Positions 50,892 through 62,899 of a stretch of DNA of 64,000 nucleotides are shown piece by piece. The notes beneath the pieces were generated by a model that saw nothing but the letters and a program-made list of their open reading frames with translations, did no database searches and was not told the origin of the DNA. The translations under genes were made by a program, and so were the position numbers. Every line of letters starts with the position of its first letter. The stretch's first letter is position 1. Source of the stretch: Glossina fuscipes (Eukaryota > Arthropoda > Insecta > Diptera > Glossinidae); contig NW_023998464.1 in the NCBI RefSeq assembly GCF_014805625.2, positions 6,642,611-6,706,610 on the forward strand, given 5' to 3'.

Positions 50892-51975
50892 TTGTGACCT
50901 AAATATTTTTAAATTCGCACCTACGAACCTGCAATCTCTTCACATGTCACCGGTGATTGTAATGTTTTTAAACTACTTGCTTGTTTTCGTAGGGAAAGAC
51001 CGTAGTCTGTTAAGTTCGTAATAGTGTTCGTAATCGTCAAAAGTGAGCCTTTGAACCCGTATAAACATATTTCTGTAAGCTACTGGCTGGTTATTCTATC
51101 CTTTCTAATCAATCATTAGTGGCTATATGGTTAAATGTTCAGTCACTTTGACACACTTAACTAATATGTCGAATTGTAAATTTAATGGGTTATGGGTACC
51201 TAAGATTCGTCTTATGATAAGCTTATCTTTCTTATACGAATTTTGCTATCTATTATTAGTTACGATCCGCAAAGCTTTAAAATGTTTGCACAACTGTTTT
51301 TTCACTGTGTTATGAGTTTCATGCCGAACATTCACAACGTATTCCCAAACGGCAAACAAACAAGTATTATGAGCGTAATGGCGAAGTCTTATGTTCGTAT
51401 TACAATTAAACATTATCTCTGCTTGAGATGTTTGTCAAAGTTATGCTGTTTTCAGTGCACACACATGCACATACATGAGTTCCTTTTAACTCACTTCATT
51501 TCCATGATTGGTTATATGGCATTGCAAGAAATGATATTTTTTTACACTGATGTTTACAATAAGATGATATATCGCCAAGAATTAACAGAACGTAAATAGA
51601 AGAAAAGGAAGAGCCCTTTTGCGAATTGTAATAAAAACCGCATCAAAACGAGTAAATTAAATATGCCTGCCACCGAATCATTGAAGCGTTTAACAAGCGC
51701 GGCAGCCTTATGCAGAGGGCTTGTTTCCAAAAAAATGGAAATGAAAAGTAAGAATACTTATAAGATGCTTCTTTTTTACAGCCTGACAAAGACTTAGTAG
51801 GCGCTACTGCTGAGGAATAAATAAGCCGAAAAACATTGATAAAACTAGCCTGTAAATCGGGCGCAGAAGCTAAAAAACTACATATATATCAGAATTTTTG
51901 AAAATCCTTTTTTTTAATTAATATAAAAAAATCCTTAACATTATTTGGGAAAACAAACTCTCCTTTCCTTAACAA

Positions 51976-51986
51976 TATATAAATAG
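51976..51986 (+). promoter_or_regulatory. TATA box of the P450-derived pseudogene
   Basis: TATATAAATAG lies 34-44 bases upstream of the ATG at 52020. If transcription starts about 30 bases after the box, the leader would be very short. It was probably carried along with the P450 5' end. Confidence 0.5.
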
Positions 51987-52019
51987 ATAACAATTCTGCA
52001 CTGCAAAAAGAGACGAACA

Positions 52020-52258
52020 ATGAATCTGCCACAATTTTTTATGCTCACCCTTTTGGGTTCGACAACAATATTCTATTTAATAGTGAGAGAAGCTTCCAGT
52101 TATTGGAAATATCGTGGTATACTGCATGCTAAACCCAAGTATGGTAAGCTGCATATAGCTGATGTCTTGCGACGTTTATATACCCGTTATGGTGGACAAG
52201 CACCACTTATCGGTTTTATCGCTACAACCGATAGTATTAATGTTGGATCTTGATGCTT
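52020..52258 (+). pseudogene. cytochrome P450 (CYP6-like) N-terminal fragment
   Basis: CYP6-type P450s are ER-anchored monooxygenases of xenobiotic metabolism. The frame opens with a hydrophobic anchor, NLPQFFMLTLLGSTTIFYLI, followed by SSYWKYRGI, then YGKLHIADVLRRLYTRYGGQ and APLIGFIATTD, matching the family N-terminus (FxYWxxRGI, PxxGxF). A one-base frame change near 52230 restores LMLDLDA, the end of the first conserved beta segment. The rest of the roughly 500-residue protein, including the heme Cys loop, is absent. The sequence passes straight into caspase sequence at about 52255-52262. It is dead as a P450. Confidence 0.75.
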
Positions 52259-52755
52259 ATACAAGCTTACTTATATGCCAAAGATTTCATGTACAAAATT
52301 GATACTATTTGGGATTATTTCACTGTCGTCACTTGTCCTACGTTAGCTGGTAAACCAAAATTATTTTTTATATAAGCATGTCGTGGCGATCGCTTAGATC
52401 CGGGCATCAAACTACAAAAGACTGAAACGGATGGCGAGAGCTTCCCAATATCCTATACGAATTATAAAATACCCATATATACTGATTTTCTTATATGCTA
52501 TTCCACAATACCGGGTAAGTCTTTCTTATTATTGAACAATGAATTGATGCAATAAATATATTGTTAATCAAAAAAAAAAAAGGTTTCTATTCTTGGCGCA
52601 ACACTTCCAATGGTTCACGGTTTATGCAATCTTTGGTAGAAGAGTCGAATGCGCATGGCAAGGAATATGATATTTCAACTTTGCTGATATTTGTCAATCA
52701 ACGCGTTGCCATGGATTATAAATATTATACGTATCAAAATTCAATTACTTTTCAA
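52259..52755 (+). pseudogene. effector caspase (Dcp-1/Drice-like) fragment with a stop beside the catalytic Cys
   Basis: Effector caspases are cysteine proteases that execute apoptosis. From 52262 the frame reads QAYLYAKDFMYKIDTIWDYF, then CPTLAGKPKLFFI, a TAA stop at 52373-52375, then ACRGDRLD, TETDGES, DFLICYSTIPG, an intron (52515-52582, GTAAGT...AG), FYSWRNTSNGSRFMQSL and LLIFVNQRVAMDY, ending in unrelated residues before a stop. The stop replaces the Gln of the QACxG active-site motif (CAA to TAA). The catalytic His region (SHGE) and the prodomain upstream are missing, as is the C-terminus after FVNQRVA. STIPG and FVNQRVA favour Dcp-1 over Drice. It cannot encode an active protease. Confidence 0.85.
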
Positions 52756-53756
52756 TAAAGAATGTAAATTCTTGACCATTGCACCTAAGCATGCCAGTCT
52801 GCCCGTCTGCCCAGTTATTTAATGAAGCTATCGGCAACAAATTTGCAAAAGAATTTGAAAAAAAGGAAGATAGATAAATTAAAATATCTTCACAGATTTG
52901 TGGAGGCAAGTTCGATTGTTTGAATGAATGTAGCTTTTCAAATTGAACTTTTGTTCAAATCACTTTTTTAGCAAACTTTTACATATTTAAGATTATTTTG
53001 CTGGTGTTGCTGGTTTCCCCCTTTTTTTTGTCTTGTTATTGTTTTAAGGATGGAAATAAAAAAATTTTGAAATTATTAAAAAGAAAAAAGGTTTGATTTA
53101 AAAGAGAGGATTTTTCACTGTTGGTGGTGTTGGTGGTAGTAGCAGAAGCAGTAGCAGCAGCAGCGGCAGCATGTGACTTTATTTCATTATGGCAGTACAC
53201 TCACACACATCGCTATAACGTAGCAGACAAAAGTAATAGATTGTAACTAGTAGAAATGTTTTTGAAATGCAAGACTTTAGCTAGGATAGGCCTATTGATG
53301 TAAACGTTAAAATTATATTGAAATTCAAATTCAAAAATAAGACTTCAAGTAGTTCGTCTTGAGTAACCGTGTTCTATAGTACTCGTTTTCGCTATGTACC
53401 TGCAGACTTCATAAGTATCAGAAAAATATGGAAGATATATGGTAATCTTCGCTATACATCGTAGGAGGAGAATAAATTTGCTTACAGTATTTTATGTCAT
53501 AAATCGTAAAGCAATTACTTCTAGAAAATTGAATTACACGCAAAATGAAATTTGAGTAATAAGGGCGCTTGAAGTGTAATCGCTTTTGCTTACTTTCTTT
53601 ATCGCTATTTATTTCCTTTGTAGCTTACAAATTTTCGTTCTGGGCTCGGAACGTTATTACGAAATTGTCACGATCTCAATGATTTACATCCGATATAATA
53701 CAAACGAAATGTCGAACGAGGATCGATAATATTTGTCGTGACAACACGAAGATATA
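52756..53756. other. spacer between caspase and Rrp1 fragments
   Basis: AT-rich, with a GTT/GGT and then AGC/GGC trinucleotide repeat patch at about 53120-53172. No gene recognised. Confidence 0.6.
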
Positions 53757-55559
53757 ATGGAAGCCGACGGCGAGCCTGCATCATTAACAAGAGCGGATGT
53801 TAGCAAGTTTAAAAAATTGCCAAATTCAAAAAAAATGAAAGCTTCTAAAAACGAACTCTCTACGATTAGTGCAAATTCAACGGAAATTGTGAAAGGCGAC
53901 AAAGGTGTTAAAGCCGTTCAATTAAAGATCAACAAACTAAATAAAGGAGGCGTGGAAAAAGTTTCGAAATTTAATTTGAATATAGAGGAAACCCCAGGCG
54001 TCAACGGCGGCGACGATGTTGAACAGACCACCGGAGAAATTTATGAAAAAGCAAATAAAAAGGGTTCTCGCAAGCGGAATCAAGCTTCCCAAGTCGAAGA
54101 AGACGTACAGCTTGAAGACGCCGTCGAAAAACCTGCAACTGTCAGAGGTAAAATGCTTTAATATGTATAAAGTTTCCTTCAACCGTAGGTTTTCTTCTCT
54201 TTATTCATAAACATCTTGCAGTTTCCAGATCTAAAAAAGCTGCAATGGCGGTTCCTTCTAATCATGAAATTCCACAAAGCCCGTCTCCTAAAAAACGAAA
54301 CGAAGTTCGAAGAAAATTCTTGAAGAAAATAAAACTTCTGAGAGCACACAGGGAATTGCAGACCAGCAGAGAGAAATAGCGGAAAAACCCACTAATACTA
54401 AGCGTTCAAGAAATCCCAGCGTTCTTGAAAATACGGCAAACGAAGAAGGACGTGAAAACATTTCCAAAAGTAAGAATTTTTTATTCACTTTTATTCTTCA
54501 CATTCACTGGCAATATCACATTTCTCAGTCTGTTTGCAATATCTATTAAATATAGATTTATTCATATATGTACATAGAGAGCTGAAGACTTCACTTCTGG
54601 AAAGGGACTTAACTGGTCCAAAATGGTAAGACGTTCAAGACGTCTTTTGATATATTTTAGCTAGTAGCTTGCTTCTTATGCCTATACTAAAGCGTAATCC
54701 CTTTTCTCCTTCTTTTAAATAAAAGAAAATAGAAGTGAGTAGAATATGGAATTTAAGAAGTAATGTGTGGAAATAATAATAACAAGCAAAGTGATTACGT
54801 GCAAAATACTGACCACTTTAAAACAGTCAATATCTAAAATTTATATATTTTATAAGGGATGCATGTAGCTTTTGCATTATAGTTGGTGCGACAAAAAATA
54901 AGAACTCCCTAAATTTCTTATAAACATTTATTGGTACCGAAGAGGGAAGATGTTTTAACTGATTGGCATACAATTATCAAATTTTTTAATATAGAACGTG
55001 TTCAAAGTTCACTTTATTCTCACGCAATTGCTAGAAGAGCCTATTTATTAATTACTGCTTTTGAGAATGCCACATGGATTAGCAAGAAAAAAGAAGAGTA
55101 ATTTTTCAATATTTTTACTTTATTCGAAAAATATAAAAAGGCCATAAGTGAAGAAAAGATTTCGATTGATCCTAGAAAGCAAAGACCTCTCGTAAGAAGA
55201 CCATGGGCGAAACAGAAAATATTCCAAAAAACTTCTCAAGATGAAGTTGCTGAAGAGAAAAAAGGTAAATATGATATATATAATAACATAGCAATTAACC
55301 AATCTTAGTCAACGAAAGCAATGTTTGAAATAAAGTGCAGTGTTAATCGAATTGCGAAATAGTTCAATTGCTCCTTCACATTAATCAATTGAATTTCTAA
55401 CATGACTGTGTATATGATTTTTTTCTTTTTTTTTCTGGAAATCTTTAAAGTTCAATTTTTTCCGCTTATGAAAGAGTTTAATTGCTATTTGTATATCCTG
55501 CGCTATTTAGGCCCAACGGTATGTTAAGTTTTTGCGGATCACTCAGAAGGGCTTGAGAG

Positions 55560-55790
55560 AGACCCACCTTTACGTTCGATCCAGAATGGGATTCCAAACG
55601 GATCCAAACCGGTCGGTCTGTCTGATGTCTGTCATAAGACGTGCGTTCAAACTACAAGTCGCAATTTTCGAAACGTTTTGTAGAAATTTAACGTGTTTTG
55701 GCCCAAATCCAAATGCTATCGAAAATGGACTGAACCGGAATATTTTATACAGCCACATTCCGTAGAAAGCCTAATTTTTAGAAGAGTATA
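55560..55790 (+). repeat. degenerate dispersed repeat copy
   Basis: Carries GGTCGGTCTGTCTGATGTCT, CAAACTACAAGTCGCAATTTT and a GTAGAAAGCCTAATTTTTAG-type tail. It is related to the copy at 36030-36640 and lies inside an Rrp1 pseudogene intron. Confidence 0.5.
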
Positions 55791-55990
55791 AAGTCATAGG
55801 ATGTTTAATAGTCGGCTGTGGTCCGCTATAGTCTTTTTACTCATTTACCTTAGCTTTTTAATGCTAATCCTGCCTCGATCCCAATTAGATCCTTTCGATA
55901 TTCGGCTGGTTATAAAAATATATAAAATATATTTCTAAGATGTCTTATCTCATTTATATGCGGGAATACATGCATAATTTCAGAGAAATA

Positions 55991-56537
55991 TTAGTTTGGG
56001 AAAAAAGAAATCCATTATTTTTTCGGTAGATGGCTGCACTGATAGATTTCTCGTAAAGTATCGATCAAACAATTTCCGATACTGTACATTTACATACTGT
56101 ACATTTCGCAGTAAAAAAAATTCTTTTGCTGTTTTTTGTTTGGTGCATTCAGTTGTGAGTTACAGCGTGTTAAAAATGGAAGTGAACAAAGAGAAAATTC
56201 GGTACATTTTACAGTTTTTCTTTGACAAAGGCGAAAATGCAAGCCAGGCGGCTAAAATTGTGAATGGTGTTTATGGTTCCGCTACTGTAACAGCCAATTA
56301 TGTGCAATTTTGGTTTCGTAGATTGACCAGAAACGGCCAGAATTGGCCAAAAGGAGAGGTGTCGTGTTCCACCAGGACAACGCTAGGCCACACACATCTA
56401 CAGCGACTCGCCAGAAACTTAGGGAGCTTGGTTGGGAAGTTTTAATGCATCCGCCATACAAATCGGACAATCCGAAGCATGTTAAATAAAGTCCTGAAGT
56501 TCATATAAAAATAATGATTTCTTTTTCCCCAAACTAA
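55991..56537 (+). mobile_element. internally deleted irritans-type mariner element
   Basis: 547 bp bounded by inverted ends (TTAGTTTGGGAAAAAAGAAA at the left; the complement of TTAGTTTGGGGAAAAAGAAA at the right) and by TA dinucleotides (55989-55990, 56538-56539). From the ATG at 56176 the transposase opens MEVNKEKIRYILQFFFDKGE and reads through the helix-turn-helix (ASQAAKIVNGVYG). It then jumps, after NWPKGE, to the C-terminal part homologous to the HQDNARPH catalytic region, in a shifted frame, then LGWEVLMHPPY out of frame, and a stop. About 700 bp of transposase, including most catalytic Asp residues, is gone, so it is non-autonomous. Confidence 0.92.
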
Positions 56538-58686
56538 TATATAGAAAAAACTTGTGAACGTATATCCTAATATCGTTCTTACTTAAATGCCATATTTTTA
56601 GAATTAAAGTTTATTATACCCTCCGTCGAAGGCAAGGAATGAAAAGAATAAGGGATTTTAGAGACATATAAAGCATTTATATGTTTGATGTTTATAAAAT
56701 TCTGAATTGATATGACCCTCTCTGCCCTTTGTTCTTTGTCTGTGCGAGCCTGTGTTCTTGCCTCGCTGGCAAGAAATAATATATCAGCAACTAGTTTTGT
56801 AAAAGCATCCACGCGATGGCTACTATTGAAAATAAACCCATTCGGCGGAAGAACGCTGAAAGCACATCTGCGTTCAAAAGCAAAATAAAATTGGTTTTTT
56901 TTCATTGACGTACAAGAGGTAAGCGACAATGATGGAAACCTCCACGTACATTTTATCCTGCAGATAAAATAGTCGGCCATGCCCACTCTTTCTTTGAAAA
57001 TAAGGCTATTAAACGTTGTTGGTAGAAGACTATATTAAATTTGTCCGGATATACACAATAAGCAGAAAGACTTCAGATAGTCTATTCGTCTGTTTGCGGC
57101 CATTTCCGATATAACGGCTTATTTTGAAAAGTCTTTATGGAAAACCGTATAATGATGTGGATGGTGTAGAGTATTTTTACGCGTTTATAAATCGTATTCA
57201 GGGGACGGGCAAGTCTTAGCCGACTCGATTTTGTTTTTAAAACGCACTCAATACTATAGAGCACAAAATTTAATTTTTTCAATTTTTTTATCACTCGCAA
57301 GACTAAAGAGGCTGGACGTAAATGCTCGCTAACATTCGACTATAATTCCCTTACATGAATCAATTTTTACTTACTCGTAATCTGAAATTCATTTGTAAAT
57401 GTCTCTTTTATATAAAATTTAATTTCAGAAGAAGAGACCGCGCCAGGCAAAAAAGGAACAGCGAGTAGTCGTAGTCGTAAACGTGCCGCGCCGTCCGATA
57501 AGAAAGTCTTATCCGTTGTTGAAGAAGATGTCGATGGAGATAGCAATTTGAATGAGGACGAATCAAATGGCTCTAAACATAAGTCGGGTTTGACGTGCGG
57601 CGCGTAACTGAAAAAAATGTTAATTTCGTGTTTTCCAGCCAACAAGAAAAAAAGACGATCACCTCTACTGTAACGCCTCTAAATAGCACTTCCACAACTT
57701 ATAATAAAGTCGATTTCGAATTACCGCAGATGGATGCAAAGGATGAACGCATTGCTTGCAGATATAATTTGAAAATTTCAAGTTGGAATGTGTCCGGTGA
57801 AAGAGCTTGGTTGAAAAAAGATGGCTTAACATTTTTAAAATACGAGGAACCGGATATATTTTATATGCAAGAAATTAAATGCACTATTGATCAATTGCCA
57901 GAAGAGTTGGAACGCATACTCGGTTACCATCCATATTGGTTATGTAAACGGGTGGTTATGCCGGTGTCGCCATTTATTCAAAAATTATGCCTATCAATGT
58001 GGAATATGGCATTGGTAACGACGAATTTGATGGTAGCCAACATGACAAAAACAGCAAGGCATGAAAGAAAATGCAATATTTCAGTCGTGATTTATTTAAA
58101 GTGATGTAAAGAAGAGCACACATATCCTACGTAGCAAAATTTTTAGTGCTTTTTGTTTATTTTCTTATTCTCAATAATTTGTATAAAAATTGCCAACATC
58201 CGAGAGTAAGCGTCCATATTTGTTTACACTTCTCAATAATTGAAAATGTATTTGAAAATTGAATTGAAAATGTGTCTGAAAATTGAAAAGTAAACATTTT
58301 TAATATTTGATGCTGAAAAGTGGTCAACAATCGTAATTCCAACCATTCCATATTAAGAATCGTTAACTTCACGCGCAAATTAAGGTTTTTCAAATTTTTT
58401 CATTTTTATCATGTCGCAAAGCAAGCGGACAAATTTGAAAATTAAATTGAATATTTCCGAAGGTGTTGATGTGGCTGAGAATCCCGGTAAATTAATTAGT
58501 TAATTGCAGAACATCTAACTATAAACATCGTAATACGGATGAATAAATTCAATATTTAATATTTTCAAATTTTTTTGATAGTTAATTGAAACGCTCATAA
58601 TTGCATTTTGAAATTTTATTACTTTCGTTGTTGAATTTGAAGAAATTTTCTGTCGAATTCCAGATCGAAAGCATATTAAATCTTAT

Positions 58687-58736
58687 TAAACAGTTTTAAA
58701 CAGTCTTAAACAGTTGTAAACAGTTGTAAACACTTT
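58687..58736 (+). repeat. 10-bp tandem repeat, five copies
   Basis: Unit TAAACAGTTK repeated five times with one or two substitutions per copy; the last copy is the most diverged. Confidence 0.9.
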
Positions 58737-59149
58737 GAAAACATAGCGAGCTTCCAGATCGAAAGCTTATAAATTCCAGATCATAGGTAGTGATTATTAG
58801 TTGTTGTTGTCAGTCGCGTTGGTGTTGCTATTTTGAACTCTTTTTTTATTTTTTTTTTTTGTTTTTTTCACTGCAATTAAGCTACTCCTGTCTCATGACA
58901 ATTTAATGCTTTGAATATATTTTGTTTACATCGCCACCATATTCATTAGTGTCTCAAGTAACAGATTTGATTTAACTTTTTTTTTAAATGACGGAATTTT
59001 AAGAAACAAAATATATGGGTCTTCTGGGCATATAGCAGAAGTAGCAACAAAATTCGTTTATATCTAAAATTAGCTCTTCGCCCTAGATGGTAAGATGAAC
59101 TGAGAAACGCCAAGTTTTACTCTAATTTGATACATGATGTATTACGTGT

Positions 59150-59360
59150 GTGCGGACAGAACTGTTGAAGTTAGATCCACCTATTATTATAACGATCGGT
59201 TCAGAATAGATCTTTAAATATACCGCTTTTGCTTGTAGAGCACGCAACGTTTTTGGTATTTGGATGAAATTTCCTACGTTACCATTTCTTAGTCTTGGAC
59301 GTGAATCCTATTCAAAATTGATTGGATTGCAGCTTCAATATAGAAAGCGGTGTAATCTTT
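59150..59360 (+). repeat. degenerate dispersed repeat copy
   Basis: Resembles the repeats at 36030 and 55560: a CCTATTATTATAACGATCGG start, GGATGAAATTTCCTACGTTA and a GCTTCAATATAGAAAGCGG tail. Confidence 0.45.
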
Positions 59361-62300
59361 AATATTTCGCAGTGACAATCGGTCCATACTAATTGTTTGA
59401 CATAAAAATGAACTGGACAAGATGTGGATTATATAGGTTTATTTTATGCATCCTACCTACCTCGTGTAAGGGTCTTGACGTGTGGGGTTTAGTAACAGTT
59501 TCAGTTTTAAGCTTGCTGACAACCTTGCAAAAAATATTTAGAGAATGTAAAAGGTCGGTAAGCTTGAGTTGGTTGATAGAAACGAAGCAGAAAGCAATTA
59601 ATAAATTTTTTAAAGTGAAAATTTTTCCTTTTTCCGAATTGTTTGATGTGCTAAGCAAGTAAGAGAAATGTATACAACAAAAGCAAGCAGACTATGGGAA
59701 TTCGAACTAGGAAGGATAAAATCTCGGTCCAGACAGGTTTAAAATTAGAAGTACTATTGAAAAGCTCTTTTAACCAAGCGCCTTTCTAAATATTTTATAA
59801 ACAATAACGATTTGGAAAACATCAGGAAATGTTTTAGCAACTTTTCATATAAACTTTAAATGCAAACTTTATTGAGGAAAACGAACACATTGCTTTACCA
59901 TCTGCAACAATGTAAAAAGGGCGAGAACTTTGAATTGCTTCTCAAACGGATGTTGAGCTGCTATTTAACTAACTACCGCCACGGTATACTATAAATACGA
60001 ATAAATCTGGATGTGGCCGTTCTTGTTCTTTGCATTGTGCCGAAAGAAATTTCCTTGAAATATATTAAAATTGCTAGGCATCACAACAGCTTAGACAAAC
60101 GTACTTTCAAATAAGAGCTTACAAGAGCATAGAGTCAGATTAAGGAAAGAAAATGAGAAGGAGAAGACGAAAGAGAAAAAGGAGATTTAGAAATAGTAAA
60201 AGCAATTGAAAGCAAACCACCTAAGAAGAAAGTTTTACGTTTAGAATCGAATTTGAAGAGGCATTATTGTGCAGTCTTCGCTGTTCAATTTAATTCGATA
60301 CCTACGGCATTTGACCATTGAAACAGCGATACATAATAGAGATTTTTTTGCTTTATGGCAAATCAAGAATAAGGAAGACAATGCTTGACTACAAACCGAA
60401 GCACAACCCAAAATCAGGTTTACCAGAACAATTTCTAGTAATCGACATTGCGCAGTCACTCTTTCACTTATTCCTATGTGAACACGCACGAAAAAACTTA
60501 ATTAGGTAATTGGCTCAAGACACAAAACACAAGGCGGCTATTGTGAAACATAAACGAATAAGTTCGCATAGTCTTTCGCATCTAAGATCCAACGCAGGCA
60601 TGGACACAAACATATATAATCTTATGTGTACCCTGTTTGGGCACAAAAAAAAGAAGAAGTTTTAGATAATATTGATATACGAGCGGCTGGAAAATATATA
60701 CAACCCCTGCTTTGTTTGCCTTCTAATGCCATATGCTTTCAAGAGGTTTAAAAACCAGACTTGAAACGATAGTGCAATTGTATGCTGGGGAGTTTGAGTA
60801 AAATTAATGGTTTGCATCAATTCATTCATTGCTTTAAAACATGCAACACGTGAGATACATATATACATAAACATATATACACAAAAAAAAAAAAACACCA
60901 GAAAGCTAGAAGAAATCTTTCTTTCTTTTTTGTTGTTCTTTTTCTCTTTTTTGCCAACAAGTCTGCTTGATTCGTAGAACGTGTTTTTCAAACGTGCAAC
61001 AGCAGCAATAGCACCACAGATGTAACTAAAAGACAAGTTAAATATGCTAACTGCCAGATAGACTGGTGGCTTGTATACAATAGATGCGAGCATATATATC
61101 TTTTAAATCTTGAAAACCGGCGCAATATAATGTGTGAGATTTCAGGGGCGCAAAAGCGGGCAACTTGTCTATTTGGCAGTTTTCCATTAACAGCTTTTAA
61201 ATGCAAAGCACATCATGCCAGAACGAATTGGAGAAAACCAGAAAGAAACTGTTACCTGAACTCATAACTTGTCTTAAATAAGAATACTGCTAAAGCTACA
61301 CTCAACTCAAGCAAGCTCTTGAATGATCGAACAATTTCTTGGCATAACATGCACAAAAACGTTTATGCAAACATGACTATTACATATTACATGTAGCGGG
61401 GTAAAAGGATAGGTATTAGATAAAAGTACCGCTAAGACGTTACGTACTCTTAATGATGCTTTTCTTTTCATCAGTTGCTTTATGTTGCTATATGAGGTCA
61501 GATTGACTATGATTTAATTCTTTCGCTCATGAAATGCAAAAGTTAAAGAATTAGAAAAAAAAAGAAAAAACGAGAAAAAGGTTTTCTTCTTCTTTCTGAG
61601 GGTATTCCTCACAGTACTTCATTTTCCATAATTCAACAAAATATTTCCAAATATTTATATGTATTTTGACATCCCCAAGACACATATAACCTTCTTAGTT
61701 CATTCATTACTTAATAAAAATGTTTTTTTAATATGGATTAAGGCGGGTCATAATTAGTTGTATGAGATGTCATAAAATTTAAAATTCCGAATAAATCAGG
61801 AGTAATTTTTGTAATTCTTCTGACTTCGGTTTTTATGTAAAGTATCAGAACTAAATTCTTATCCACGCTATTTGAGCATAAAAATTTTAATATCTCAAGA
61901 CATTTTATTTTACGAGAACTTTTGCTGCGCCCTACTATTTATGAGCTGTTTAAGGCGTTTCGCACAGCCTATAAAATATTTAACACTTACTGTCAGTTGC
62001 TTGATTTTTCGGACCGGTCTGCTAACATAATGAAAAGCATTATATTGCGTAAATAATTACAGCACTTTTCCACAATTTTGTGAAGATGAATATATGTCGG
62101 GTCATAAGAATTTTTGTTATATATATATATTTACAGTTTTCTAATAGACGGCTTTAGCGATATGCGGTGAAAATAAAAAGAGGTACACGTCATACAATAA
62201 GCTAAGGCATTCATCAACCTAACTCCGTCGAAACATTGGTCGGCTTCAGTTCACATCGTTACCTTATTCTCAATTGAAAAATAGATTAATAATCCCAACA

Positions 62301-62899
62301 ATTTGACATAAATATATATGTACTTCGAAATTTAGAATATACAGATCGATATTTTCGATCTCTCATCATGTTTTTACATACGTCCTAAGGAACGAGCCTT
62401 CGGATAACTAAAAACTACTTTTATGCATGGATACGGTTGACGAGTAGTAAAATCTTTGACAAGAAAATGAAGCTTGCCAAATTTCGACCACGTCAAGTCA
62501 CGTTTTGAATCAGTCCGTGTTTGAGGATTCTCATGAAAGGTATGTCCTTACATAGAAATAGAAAAAATTATTATAATAAATGAGGAATTGCCGCAGTGTG
62601 GTGAGGTGCTTAGTGATTTTGGTTTTGCCCAAATATAATATCTTTATTTGCTTCTATATTAGATGCAGTTCTGCTAAGCACACGGACAGACGGACCGATA
62701 TATTGAAATTGGTGCAATAAAAATTCCCTATTTATTAGAAGCTTTAGCACAAGAGATGTAGAATGTAAAGAGAGAATTACTTCTTGAGGTAAAACTATAC
62801 GATGTAATTGGAAAAGCCTTAGCAACGAGCATATCGAGTTTTGTCAAAAAATATCCGTTTCGTTTCCCATACTTATTCCGTCTCCTTTAATTTCCTTCA

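Larger units (their letters stand above)
53757..58028 (+). pseudogene. Rrp1: Rrp1 (AP endonuclease / exonuclease III family), 3'-truncated frameshifted copy
   Basis: Rrp1 is the fly base-excision-repair AP endonuclease, with a long lysine/acidic N-terminal tail and an ExoIII-like catalytic domain. Segments seen: 53757-54147, 54222-54469, 55180-55264, 57429-57590 and 57639-58028, with GT-AG boundaries. The catalytic part begins LKISSWNVSGERAWLKKDGL and continues EEPDIFYMQEIKC, then GYHPYWLC. After a frame change it reads GGYAGVAIYSKIMPI and VEYGIGNDEFD, where homology stops. Missing are the downstream catalytic Tyr, the GDxN pair and the terminal SDH motif. One-base frame changes occur near 54290, 55234, 57650 and 57950, the first three in or near A-runs. 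Intact introns argue for a DNA-level duplicate rather than a retrocopy. Homopolymer assembly errors could explain some shifts but not the truncation. Confidence 0.85.
58029..62640. other. AT-rich stretch with short repeats, no gene recognised
   Basis: Contains a 10-bp tandem repeat (58687-58736) and GAAAATTGAA/GAAAATGT repeats at 58240-58290. The word CCAGATCGAAAGC occurs at about 58660 and 58752. A degenerate dispersed repeat lies at 59150-59360. The open frames on both strands at 59389-59662 have no recognisable domain. Confidence 0.5.

Noticed and set aside
57595..58104. 169-codon plus frame starting MRRVTEK as an independent gene start.
   Set aside because: The ATG lies in an Rrp1 intron just before a TTTTCCAG acceptor. 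The frame is the catalytic exon of the Rrp1 copy, and its end is out of frame with the homology.
60662..61093. 143-codon minus frame.
   Set aside because: Contains Lys runs from poly-T tracts and no conserved motif, so it is likely chance.
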